64,000 nt of DNA from the NCBI GenBank assembly GCA_965237625.1, contig CBDEGD010000027.1, forward strand, positions 8,033-72,032, in the 5' to 3' direction. The translations under genes were made by a program, and so were the position numbers. Under the pieces are notes generated by a model. That model worked only from the letters and a program-made list of their open reading frames with translations, ran no database searches and was not told the origin of the DNA. The stretch is from JABDIP01 sp965237625 (GTDB lineage: Bacteria > Pseudomonadota > Alphaproteobacteria > DSM-16000 > Inquilinaceae). Below, piece after piece: positions 44,788 through 53,201 of this stretch (positions within the stretch are counted from its first letter, which is position 1; the number at the start of each line of letters is the position of its first letter).

Positions 44788-46512
44788 ATGGACGGCCCTC
44801 GGCAGCTAGACATACCCAAAGGGTGGGGCAGACCAGACGTTCTGACAGCGTCGTTCAGCATCAATCTGCTTTCGCTGGCTTTGCCCATTGTCATACTTCA
44901 GGTCTATGACCGCATCCTGCCGAATGCGGCGCTGCCGTCGTTTGTCGCGCTGATTCTCGGGTTGTGCGGTGTGGTATTGGCGGAGGGGGTCCTGCGGATC
45001 TGCCGGTCCTATGTGATGAGCTGGACCGGGGCCAAGTTCGAACACGCCACGGCGACGGCGGCATTCGACCGGATCCTTTCGGCGGACCTAAGGGAATTCG
45101 AGCGTGAGGAGCCCGGATCCTACCTGGATCGACTCCAGGGGCTGGATGGCCTGCGGGAGTATTACTCCGGCCAGGCGGCACTGGTCCTAGTCGACCTCCC
45201 TTATGTGATTCTGTACATCGGCCTGATCTGGTTCATTGCCGGCTGGCTGGTCGTTATTCCTCTGATACTGCTCGTGGTCTTCGCCGTGTTTGCGTTACTT
45301 GTCGGCCAAAGGATGCGGGCGGCGATGCGGCGGCGGTCAGAGACGGATGAGCGCCGGTACAATTTCATCATTGAAGCTTTGTCCGGAATCCACACGATCA
45401 AATCCATGGCGATGGAGCCGGCGATGCAGCGCCGATACGAGCGCCTGCAGAGCCAATCGGCGGAAGCCGTCTACGATCTGAGCCAGATAAGCAGCATCAG
45501 CCAGGGCCTGGGCAGCACGTTCGGGCAGATCGCGATGGTCGCCATCGTCTGCACGGGCGCTTTCTCCGTCATCGACAATACGCTGACAATCGGCGCCCTT
45601 GCCGCCAGCACCATGCTTGCCGGGCGCGCCTTGCAGCCGATCTTGCGGTCGATGGGACTCTGGACACAGTTCCAGGGCATTCGTCTTGCCAAGCAGCGCT
45701 TGGAGGCGGTTTTTGCGCTGAAGCCGGAGGGTGAGAAGTCTCAGGCCGGCGTCGCCAAGAAAGAGGCGCCGCCATTCTCCGGCAAGATCTCACTGCAGAA
45801 TGTCTCGTTCCAGTTCGCCGAAGGCATGCCGATGATGCTGGACGATGTGTCGCTCGATATCCAGCCGGGCGAAGCGATCGGAATTACCGGCGACAATGGA
45901 TCGGGCAAGAGCACCATACTCAACCTGATCATGGGCGTCGTACGCCCGACCATGGGTAAAATTCTTGTCGATGAGGAGGATATCGCCGAGCTCGATCCGG
46001 TCTCGCTGCGGGCTCAGATCGGCTATATGCCGCAGAATGGCGGCCTGTTCCGCGGAACCCTGCTCGACAACCTCACCATGTTCCGCGATGGCGAGGCCAT
46101 CGAAAGAGCGATCGATCTGAGTCGTGCGATCGGGCTTGAGGATGTGATTACCCGCATGCCGCGTGGCCTCGATACGCGGCTTGGCGAATCGAGCGTCGAG
46201 ACCCTTCCCGACGGCGTGCGGCAACGCATAATCATTGTCCGCGCCTTGGTCGGCCTCCCGCCGATCGTCTTGTTCGACAATGCCAGCGCGTCGCTGGATC
46301 AGGCCAGTGACCGAAGACTGTCGACAGTACTGGAGCGCTATCGCGGTGCGCGAACGATGATCATCGTCAGTCACCGACCGTCTTTACTGCGGCTCTGCGA
46401 TCGCTGCTTCCGCATCGAGGAGGGCAAGCTGAATCCGCTTGAACTGCCGACAATACCGTCCGCGGCGCCGAAGCAGATCCAGGTGGCCGTTGCCGGGCAG
46501 GGGCAACGATGA
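44788..46512 (+). CDS. Type I secretion ABC transporter, first subunit (degenerate ATPase)
   Basis: A 574-residue exporter half with a membrane domain at about residues 15-300 and a nucleotide-binding domain at about 330-550. Walker A is GDNGSGKST (368-376). The signature motif reads LPDGV where LSGGQ is expected, and Walker B reads IVLFDNAS, so the catalytic Glu is Asn498. The switch His is kept in VSHRPS. There is no C39-like domain. This subunit should bind ATP but hydrolyse it poorly, as in the degenerate half of heterodimeric ABC exporters. ATG 44788 follows GGAAGAGG. Its stop overlaps the next start by ATGA. Confidence 0.88.
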   Translation: MDGPRQLDIPKGWGRPDVLTASFSINLLSLALPIVILQVYDRILPNAALPSFVALILGLCGVVLAEGVLRICRSYVMSWTGAKFEHATATAAFDRILSADLREFEREEPGSYLDRLQGLDGLREYYSGQAALVLVDLPYVILYIGLIWFIAGWLVVIPLILLVVFAVFALLVGQRMRAAMRRRSETDERRYNFIIEALSGIHTIKSMAMEPAMQRRYERLQSQSAEAVYDLSQISSISQGLGSTFGQIAMVAIVCTGAFSVIDNTLTIGALAASTMLAGRALQPILRSMGLWTQFQGIRLAKQRLEAVFALKPEGEKSQAGVAKKEAPPFSGKISLQNVSFQFAEGMPMMLDDVSLDIQPGEAIGITGDNGSGKSTILNLIMGVVRPTMGKILVDEEDIAELDPVSLRAQIGYMPQNGGLFRGTLLDNLTMFRDGEAIERAIDLSRAIGLEDVITRMPRGLDTRLGESSVETLPDGVRQRIIIVRALVGLPPIVLFDNASASLDQASDRRLSTVLERYRGARTMIIVSHRPSLLRLCDRCFRIEEGKLNPLELPTIPSAAPKQIQVAVAGQGQR

Positions 46513-48668
46513 GCGCTGCAGCATTCCAAATTGCACCGATTGAATCGCTGGCCGCGGCGCTGCGCGAGGACAAGCTCGGCGACTTTACGGCCGTTTCCGC
46601 GACGGCTGCCTGCCTGATGCCGCTGTTGGAGGCATTGCAATGGCGTGGCAGCCCGAGAGACGTGGCGGAGTCGCTGCCGCACTTCGCCAACACTCTCGAC
46701 CTTGTCGACCTCCGCAACGTCCTCGTGACACTGGGGTTCGAGAGCTACTGCGAGCGAGTCTCGCTTCATAAGATCGACAAGCGCTTGTTGCCATGCCTGT
46801 ACGTTCAAAGCAGCGGTGAAACGTACGTCATCAAATCGTACGAGAATTCGAAGTATCGCGTATTTGACGGCGCTTTGAACCGCGAATGTGAAATTGACGC
46901 CGCGCGTACGCGCGGCGATGCGTACTTCTTCTCCGTCACAGGTACGGAAGAGGCCAACGCTGCGCAGCTGGCTCAAGGGAGTTGGTTTGCCGCGCTGATC
47001 AAACGATTCCGAAAGACGTTCTATTCGCTATTGGTTTTGACATTCGCCCTGAACCTGGTGGCACTTGCCGTGCCGTTGTTCATTATGGTCGTGTACGACA
47101 AGGTGATCGGTGCGCATTCCATTGAAACGCTGCCGAGCCTTGCTGCCGGTATTCTGGTCGCGTTGCTGGCCGACATATTCATACGGTTGGTGCGATCGCG
47201 GGCTATCGGCGGCGTTGCCGGCCGGCTCGACTACATCCTTGGCGCAGAGGCTTTCCGGCAGGTTCTGTCGCTACCGCCGGCGGCCACTGAGCGGTCGACG
47301 GTCGGGTCCCAGGTCTCCCGGCTGAAGGAGTTTGAATCGGTCCGCGATTTCTTCACCGGACCGCTGGTGACTGTAGGTCTGGAACTGCCCTTTGTAGTTC
47401 TGTTCCTTGCCGTAATCGCGGCGCTGGGCGGGTTCATCGCCCTCATTCCCCTGTTCATGATCGTCGCCTTCGTCCTGGTCGGTTGGCTATTGCTGCCGCG
47501 CGTTCGTGACTCGGTAGCCGACGCAGGCCGTGCCAGATCGGAACGGCAGGGTTTCCTGGTGGAGACCCTGGCCAACTTGCGCACCGTCAAGGCGGGGGCC
47601 GCGGAGCCGGTGTGGCGTGACCGCTTCCGTGCGATGTCCGCCTCGGCAGTCTCGGCCAATTATGAGACGTCCAAGCGGTCAGTCCTCCTTCAGACCTCCG
47701 CTCATCTCCTGATGACCCTATCCGGAGTAGCAGTTCTGGGGTTCGGGACTTTGCAGGTGCTGTCCGGGGCGATGACCGTCGGTGCGCTGATCGCGACGAT
47801 GGCGTTGGTGTGGCGCGTACTGTCGCCCCTACAGGCAGGGTTCTTGGCGTTTTCACGTCTGGAGCAGGTCAAGCAGAGCATTCGGCATATCAACCAGCTC
47901 ATGCAGCTTCGCCCAGAGAGCCATGTCGGGAAGTCGTCGCTGCTGGGCCGCAGCTTCGGCGGCCGGGTTGCGTTCGACCGGGTCAGCTTTCGCTATGCGG
48001 CGGATGGTGATCCTGCCCTTCTGGGCGCCGCGTTCGATGCCAAGCCGGGCGAAATGGTCGCCATCCTGGGCCAAAGCGGTGCTGGCAAGTCGACGATGCT
48101 CAAGCTGACGGCGGGCCTCTATTACCCGCAGGCCGGTGCTGTTTCGATCGACGGGCTGGATCTGCGCCAGATCGATCCCATCGAAATGCGTCGTGTCATC
48201 GCCTATGTGCCCCAGACTTCCAGCCTGTTCTACGGAACGATTGGTCAGAATCTGCGCCTGTCGGTGCCGACGGCGACGGATGAGGAACTTGCGCAGGCCG
48301 CCGCCGAGGCCGGCCTGCTGCACAGCATTCTGGATCTTCCCGAGGGCTTCGAGACGCGCATCGGCCATCGCACCCGCACCCAACTGCCTTTCGGCTTCGC
48401 GCAGCGGCTCATCATTGCCCGGGCACTCTTGCGCCGAGCCCCGATCATGTTGCTGGACGAACCGGCGACCAATCTCGATGAAGGCGGCGACCAGATCCTG
48501 ATGGATCTGTTAGATCGCCTGAAGGGCCGCTCGACCATCCTGATGGTCAGTCACCGCCCAAGCCATATCCGTATCGCCGACAAGGCCGTTGTTCTGGAGC
48601 AAGGCATGGTCCAGTTCGTCGGCGCTCCCGAAGAGGCCATCTCGTTCATTCAGAGCACGATGCTATGA
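46509..48668 (+). CDS. Type I secretion ABC transporter with C39-like domain, second subunit
   Basis: A 719-residue exporter half. Residues 1-135 resemble a C39 peptidase-like domain: a Cys (35) is near the expected place, but the histidine motif is missing (SGETYVIKSY), so it is a substrate-docking, not cleaving, domain as in HlyB and LapB relatives. The membrane domain follows, then an ATPase domain with Walker A GQSGAGKST (521-529) and a normal Walker B LLDEPATNLDE (Glu651). The signature motif is LPFGF instead of LSGGQ. It overlaps both neighbours by four bases. It is predicted to pair with the upstream ABC protein to export the adhesin. Confidence 0.9.
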   Translation: MSAAAFQIAPIESLAAALREDKLGDFTAVSATAACLMPLLEALQWRGSPRDVAESLPHFANTLDLVDLRNVLVTLGFESYCERVSLHKIDKRLLPCLYVQSSGETYVIKSYENSKYRVFDGALNRECEIDAARTRGDAYFFSVTGTEEANAAQLAQGSWFAALIKRFRKTFYSLLVLTFALNLVALAVPLFIMVVYDKVIGAHSIETLPSLAAGILVALLADIFIRLVRSRAIGGVAGRLDYILGAEAFRQVLSLPPAATERSTVGSQVSRLKEFESVRDFFTGPLVTVGLELPFVVLFLAVIAALGGFIALIPLFMIVAFVLVGWLLLPRVRDSVADAGRARSERQGFLVETLANLRTVKAGAAEPVWRDRFRAMSASAVSANYETSKRSVLLQTSAHLLMTLSGVAVLGFGTLQVLSGAMTVGALIATMALVWRVLSPLQAGFLAFSRLEQVKQSIRHINQLMQLRPESHVGKSSLLGRSFGGRVAFDRVSFRYAADGDPALLGAAFDAKPGEMVAILGQSGAGKSTMLKLTAGLYYPQAGAVSIDGLDLRQIDPIEMRRVIAYVPQTSSLFYGTIGQNLRLSVPTATDEELAQAAAEAGLLHSILDLPEGFETRIGHRTRTQLPFGFAQRLIIARALLRRAPIMLLDEPATNLDEGGDQILMDLLDRLKGRSTILMVSHRPSHIRIADKAVVLEQGMVQFVGAPEEAISFIQSTML

Positions 48669-50020
48669 GCAGAGCAGTAATTCCGTCGCAACCCGGCCCG
48701 ACCGGAGGTGGAATCCGGGCGCGGTCCCGTTTTCTGATCCAATCCATCAAGCTGGAGGAGTCCGGGCCGCCGGGCGCCATTTCCGGCGCCATGATCCTGA
48801 TCAGCGTGCTTATCCTGGCCGCCATCGGTTGGGCCATGGTCACAGAAGTTGATGAGGTCGCACTGGCCTCCGGCGAAGTCGTTCCAGCCGGCTCGGTCCA
48901 CTCCGTCCAGCATCTGGAGGGCGGGATCGTCAGTTCGATCCTTGTGCGCGAAGGCGATATGGTCGAGGCCGGTGCTCCGCTGTTGCGGATCGCGCCGACC
49001 GCGACACGGTCGGACCTCAATCAGATGCTCGTGCGCCGGGCCTCATTGCTGCTACAGGCAGAGCGTCTGCACGCTTTCGCTGAATCCCGTGCACCGGATT
49101 TCGAGGGGGCGACCGAAGGGTACGAGGAACTCAAGGAGGACCAGGCGGCGATTTACCGCACTCAGGTCGCCAACCGCTCCAACCAGGTGATCGTAGTTCA
49201 GAGCCAGTTGAGCCAGGTGCGGAGCGAGCTGACGCGCATGACCAATCGGGCTGGATCGCTGCGCGAGCAGATCGCCTTCCTGCGTGAGGAGTTGACGATC
49301 CGGCAGCGACTGCTGGATCAGGGCTTGATGTCGCGGATCGTCTTTTTGGATACCCAACGCGAGCTTGCCCAGGCCGAGGGAAGTCTCGGCGAAACGATCG
49401 ACTCGATGAGCGAGAGCGAGGCATCGGTTGCCGAGCTCAACGGCCGTGCCAATGAGGTGGTCGGCCGTTTGGAGAATGAAGCGCTGACTCAGGTTGGCGA
49501 GATCTCGTCCGAGCTTGCCGAGGTCCAGCAGGCGCTCGCCAATCTAACCGATCGGGTCGAACGGCTGGAAGTTCGCTCGCCGGTGCGCGGCATCGTCACC
49601 AGCCTGAAGACACTCACCATCAGCGCCGTCATCCAGCCCGGCGAGATCTTGATGGAGATCGTCCCCATCGGCGACGAGATGGTGGTTGAGGCGAGAATTT
49701 CCCCCAACGACATCGGCCATGTGGAGCCGGGGCAGCCGGCCGATATCCGGGTCTCGAGCTATGATTTCTCCCGGTTTGGCGCAGTCAGCGGAACGGTCCG
49801 GCAGATTTCGGCGACGACCTTCGTCGATGAGCAACTGGTCCCGTACTATCGGGCCGTCATCGCGCTGGATAGCAACTTCGTCGGCAACATGCCCGGCATC
49901 AACCCGATTATTCCAGGCATGACCGTGCAGGCGGACATCAAGACCGGATCGAAATCGATCCTTGATTACCTGCTGCGACCGGTCTATCGGGGCATGCATA
50001 GCGCCTTCCGCGAGCGGTAG
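48665..50020 (+). CDS. HlyD-family type I secretion membrane fusion protein
   Basis: A 451-residue periplasmic adaptor. A cytosolic N-terminus of about 35 residues precedes a membrane helix (ISGAMILISVLILAAIGW). The lipoyl half-motif HSVQHLEGGIVSSILVREGD is followed by a long helical coiled-coil region at about residues 120-290, then the second half with VRSPVRGIVTSL and a C-terminal barrel ending in GMTVQADIKTGSKSILDYLLRPV, the typical HlyD/LapC end. It should join the two ABC subunits to an outer-membrane TolC-like channel, which is not in this window. Confidence 0.93.
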   Translation: MSRAVIPSQPGPTGGGIRARSRFLIQSIKLEESGPPGAISGAMILISVLILAAIGWAMVTEVDEVALASGEVVPAGSVHSVQHLEGGIVSSILVREGDMVEAGAPLLRIAPTATRSDLNQMLVRRASLLLQAERLHAFAESRAPDFEGATEGYEELKEDQAAIYRTQVANRSNQVIVVQSQLSQVRSELTRMTNRAGSLREQIAFLREELTIRQRLLDQGLMSRIVFLDTQRELAQAEGSLGETIDSMSESEASVAELNGRANEVVGRLENEALTQVGEISSELAEVQQALANLTDRVERLEVRSPVRGIVTSLKTLTISAVIQPGEILMEIVPIGDEMVVEARISPNDIGHVEPGQPADIRVSSYDFSRFGAVSGTVRQISATTFVDEQLVPYYRAVIALDSNFVGNMPGINPIIPGMTVQADIKTGSKSILDYLLRPVYRGMHSAFRER

Positions 50021-50040
50021 GGCGGCGGATTGCCTCTGGC

Positions 50041-50745
50041 CTAGGGAAGGTCCGCGAACAGCAGTTCGGAATCCTCTAAGGCCTCAATCGCCACGGCTTC
50101 GGTGGCGGTGATCGCCGCGCCATCCCTTGGCCCCAACTCATGGCCATTTATTCGGGCGCGGCCGGAGGAGACCACCAGATAGCCGCGCCTGTCAGCGCCA
50201 AGGCTATGCGATACCGCCGTATCGGCCGTCAGCGTGGCGCCCATCAGCGTGGCGTCCTGGTGGATGGTCAGGGCGCCTGCGGCGATGTCCTTCTCCCGGC
50301 CCGAGGCCAGCGCCACAAGCTGCCCGGCGCGATCGCTTTTTGGGAAGCGGCGCTGTTCCCAACGGGGCGTAGCGCGCTGGGTATGCGGCTGGATCCAGAT
50401 TTGGAACAGGGTCGTCGGCTCGGATTCCTGGTTGAACTCCGAATGCATGATCCCGGTGCCCGCGCTCATGACCTGCACGTCGCCCGCCTCGGTGCGCCCG
50501 CGATTGCCAAGATGGTCCTCATGGCTGATCGCGCCGGTTCGGACATAGGTGATGATCTCCATGTCGCGATGGGGATGCATCGGAAAGCCGCCACCTGCCT
50601 GGATTGTGTCGTCGTTCCACACCAGAAGCGGGCCGAAACCGACCCGTTTCGGGTTGTAGTATTCCGCGAAGCTGAAATGGAACCGGGCGCTCAGCCAGTC
50701 ATGTTCCGCCTGGCCCAGGGTGGTGAACGGAATGATTTCGATCAT
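50041..50745 (-). CDS. Pirin family protein (YhhW-like)
   Basis: A 234-residue bicupin. The N-terminal cupin has the metal motif FPMHPHRDMEIITYV, with further His and Glu in ISHEDHLG and GIMHSEFNQ. The C-terminal cupin is metal-free, as usual. Relatives such as YhhW show quercetin dioxygenase activity in vitro. The start overlaps the glutathione S-transferase stop by four bases, so it is the third gene of a translationally coupled operon concerned with quinone and redox chemistry. Confidence 0.92.
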   Translation of the reverse strand: MIEIIPFTTLGQAEHDWLSARFHFSFAEYYNPKRVGFGPLLVWNDDTIQAGGGFPMHPHRDMEIITYVRTGAISHEDHLGNRGRTEAGDVQVMSAGTGIMHSEFNQESEPTTLFQIWIQPHTQRATPRWEQRRFPKSDRAGQLVALASGREKDIAAGALTIHQDATLMGATLTADTAVSHSLGADRRGYLVVSSGRARINGHELGPRDGAAITATEAVAIEALEDSELLFADLP

Positions 50746-51761
50746 GCGGCGGTCCCTCTCACAGCCCCCTTGCCGAACCGGTTGCGGTCATGGGGCGCGG
50801 CGTAGTCGATTCTCGGCCCGACCGGGACGATCCGGGTCGGATTGACGGTTTCATGGCTGCCGTAATAATGCCGTTTGATGTGTTCCATGTTCACGGTCTC
50901 AGCAACGCCCGGGACCTGATAGAGATCGCGGGTGTAGTTCGACAGGTTCGGATAGTCGGCGATCCGGCGCAGATTGCATTTGAAATGACCCACATAGACC
51001 GGGTCGAACCGCACCAGCGTGGTGAACAGCCGCCAATCGGCCTCGGTCAGCCGGTCGCCGACCAGATAGCGCTGCCGGGACAGCCGGACTTCGAGCATGT
51101 CCAAGGTCTTGAACAGCGCATCGAAGGCCTCTTCATAGGCCTCCTGGGTCGTGGCGAACCCGCTTTTGTAGACCCCGTTGTTCACGGTGTCGTAGATGAC
51201 CGCGTTGATCTCATCGATCTCGTCGTGCAACTCGGTGGGATGGAAGTCCACCGAGGGGTCCCCGACCCCGCCGCCCAGCCCGTCGAAGGCTGAATTGAAC
51301 ATGCGGATGATCTCTGAGGATTCATTGCTGACGATGGTGCCCTGCTGCTTGTCCCACAGCACCGGCACGGTCACCCGGCCGGTGTATTTCGGGTCGGCCA
51401 GGGTATAGACCTCGTGCATGTGCTGCTTGTTGTTGACCGTGTCCGGAATGGCCCCGGGCACATCGGCGAAGCGCCAGCCCTCGCCGCCCATGAAATGGTC
51501 GACCACCGAGACCGAAATCGCGTCGTCCAGCTTCTTCAGCTTGCGGAAGATCATGGTCCGGTGCGCCCACGGGCAGGCATGGGATATGTAGAGGTGATAG
51601 CGTCCGGCCTCGGCCTTGAATCCGGCCTCGCCCTCCGGTCCGGCTGATCCGTCTGCGGTCACCCAATTGCGGAACCGGCTATCCTGGCGGACGAATTTTC
51701 CACCGGATTTCTTGGTGTCGTACCACTGATCCTGCCAAACGCCGTCGACAAGCAATCCCAT
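50742..51761 (-). CDS. Glutathionyl-hydroquinone reductase (xi-class GST)
   Basis: A 339-residue xi-class glutathione transferase that reduces glutathionyl-hydroquinones to hydroquinones. The catalytic Cys63 lies in SHACPWAHRT. Xi-class features follow, including VPVLWDKQQGTIVSNESSEIIRMFN and DWRLFTTLVRFDPVYVGHFKCN. The length is typical of the YqjG/PcpF group. It lies between wrbA and the pirin gene on the same strand, supporting a role in quinone detoxification. Confidence 0.93.
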   Translation of the reverse strand: MGLLVDGVWQDQWYDTKKSGGKFVRQDSRFRNWVTADGSAGPEGEAGFKAEAGRYHLYISHACPWAHRTMIFRKLKKLDDAISVSVVDHFMGGEGWRFADVPGAIPDTVNNKQHMHEVYTLADPKYTGRVTVPVLWDKQQGTIVSNESSEIIRMFNSAFDGLGGGVGDPSVDFHPTELHDEIDEINAVIYDTVNNGVYKSGFATTQEAYEEAFDALFKTLDMLEVRLSRQRYLVGDRLTEADWRLFTTLVRFDPVYVGHFKCNLRRIADYPNLSNYTRDLYQVPGVAETVNMEHIKRHYYGSHETVNPTRIVPVGPRIDYAAPHDRNRFGKGAVRGTAA

Positions 51762-51833
51762 AATCGGGTCCTTTTCCGTTGAGTTTAATCCGCCTTTGGC
51801 GGCCGCGCCGGGCCGATTGTGCCCGCCGCAGGG

Positions 51834-52433
51834 TCAGCCGGCCAGCTTGGCGCTGATCTCGGCCACGTGGCGGCCCTGGAACTGCGCCAGCTCCAGCTCG
51901 TTTTCACTGGGCTGACGGGAGCCGTCGCCGCCGGCGATCGTCGTCGCGCCATAGGGCGAGCCGCCGGTCACCTCGTCGAGCCGCATCTGGCCCTGGGCCG
52001 AATAGGGCAGGCCGACCACCACCATTCCCTGGTGCAGCAAGGTGGTGTGGAAGGACAGGATGGTGCTTTCCTGGCCGCCATGTTGCGTTGCGGTCGACAC
52101 GAACACGCTGCCGACCTTGCCCACCAGGGCGCCCTTCATCCACAGCTCCCCGGTCTGGTCGAGGAAGTTGCGCATTTGCGCCGCCATATTGCCGAACCTT
52201 GTCGGCGTGCCGAAGATGACCGCGTCATAGTCGCCCAACTCGTTCGGATCGGCGACCGGGGCGGATTGATCCAGCTTGAAGCCGGCATCTCTCGCGGCTT
52301 CGTCAGGCACCAGTTCCGGAACCCGCTTCACCGTCACCTCGGCGCCGGCGGAGCGCGCGCCCTCGGCAATCGCCTCGCTCATCGTCTCGATATGTCCGTA
52401 CGAGCTGTAATAGACGACAAGAACCTTGGCCAT
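51834..52433 (-). CDS. wrbA: NAD(P)H:quinone oxidoreductase
   Basis: A 199-residue flavodoxin-like enzyme that reduces quinones by two electrons. The FMN phosphate loop is VVYYSSYGHIETM, and GTPTRFGNMAAQMRNFLDQTG and GGSPYGATTIAGGDGSRQPSENE are typical of WrbA. The start ATG 52433 gives the usual length; the open frame extends 53 codons upstream without WrbA character. It is the first gene of the operon with the xi-class transferase and pirin. Confidence 0.94.
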   Translation of the reverse strand: MAKVLVVYYSSYGHIETMSEAIAEGARSAGAEVTVKRVPELVPDEAARDAGFKLDQSAPVADPNELGDYDAVIFGTPTRFGNMAAQMRNFLDQTGELWMKGALVGKVGSVFVSTATQHGGQESTILSFHTTLLHQGMVVVGLPYSAQGQMRLDEVTGGSPYGATTIAGGDGSRQPSENELELAQFQGRHVAEISAKLAG

Positions 52434-52739
52434 GATCGATCTCCATTGAATTTTCCGCCAGCGGCACGACGAATGCCAATCTCCAAAATGACGCTTGCGA
52501 ATGGGAGAAACAATTAGCGTGCTAGGAACAAGTTCGTTTCCACCAGGAAACAACGGCCCAAGGCCGATGGGTGTGATATCAAGCTGCGACACGGCTGCCG
52601 CTTGAAGGGGCCGGTCTCAGACCTGTAGTCTTTCAAAGTCGGGAGTTGCGACCGCATCGGCTTGTGGCCGGTTCGGCTGCGGTGAAATGACGGAAAGCCC
52701 GGCCTTGCAGCCTTCATGCCTGTTCCAGGAGTACGCTTC

Positions 52740-53198
52740 ATGATCACATTTCGCCTCAACGGGGAGGAGCGAACGGTCGATGTCGCCCCGGACACCCCCT
52801 TGCTTTGGGTCATCCGCGACGAGATCGGGTTGACCGGCACCAAGTTCGGCTGCGGCATGGCCCTGTGCGGCGCCTGCACGGTGCATGTCGACGGGTATCC
52901 GTCACGGTCCTGCTCAATCCCGATCAGCGATCTTGCCGGCGCCGACATCGTCACCATTGAGGGTACGTCCGGAAAGGCCGCGGAAGCGGTTCAGACCGCC
53001 TGGGAGACCCTGGACGTCGTGCAATGCGGGTATTGCCAGTCCGGCCAGATCATGTCGGCGGTCGCGCTGTTGTCGGAGAACCCGAAGCCCAGCGATGACG
53101 ACATCGACGCGGCGATGAGCGGCAATGTCTGCCGATGCGCGACCTATGTCCGCATTCGCGGCGCGATCCACGAAGCCGCCAAGCTGATGGAGGCATAG
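52740..53198 (+). CDS. Molybdenum hydroxylase [2Fe-2S] subunit (isoquinoline 1-oxidoreductase alpha)
   Basis: A 152-residue iron-sulfur subunit. The plant-type cluster uses C38, C43, C46 and C58 (FGCGMALCGACTVHVDG). The second, alpha-helical cluster uses C96, C99, C131 and C133 (QCGYCQSGQ and VCRCATY). The start is ATG 52740; an ATG at 52716 is also in frame. It precedes the large subunit by three bases. No FAD subunit is present, which is typical of the isoquinoline oxidoreductase/aldehyde oxidase-like two-subunit enzymes that pass electrons to a cytochrome. Confidence 0.93.
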   Translation: MITFRLNGEERTVDVAPDTPLLWVIRDEIGLTGTKFGCGMALCGACTVHVDGYPSRSCSIPISDLAGADIVTIEGTSGKAAEAVQTAWETLDVVQCGYCQSGQIMSAVALLSENPKPSDDDIDAAMSGNVCRCATYVRIRGAIHEAAKLMEA

Positions 53199-53201
53199 AT
53201 C

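Noticed and set aside
44788..50020. Bacteriocin export system
   Set aside because: The C39-like domain lacks the histidine motif and no small precursor gene with a GG leader was seen; the giant RTX protein opposite is the evident substrate.
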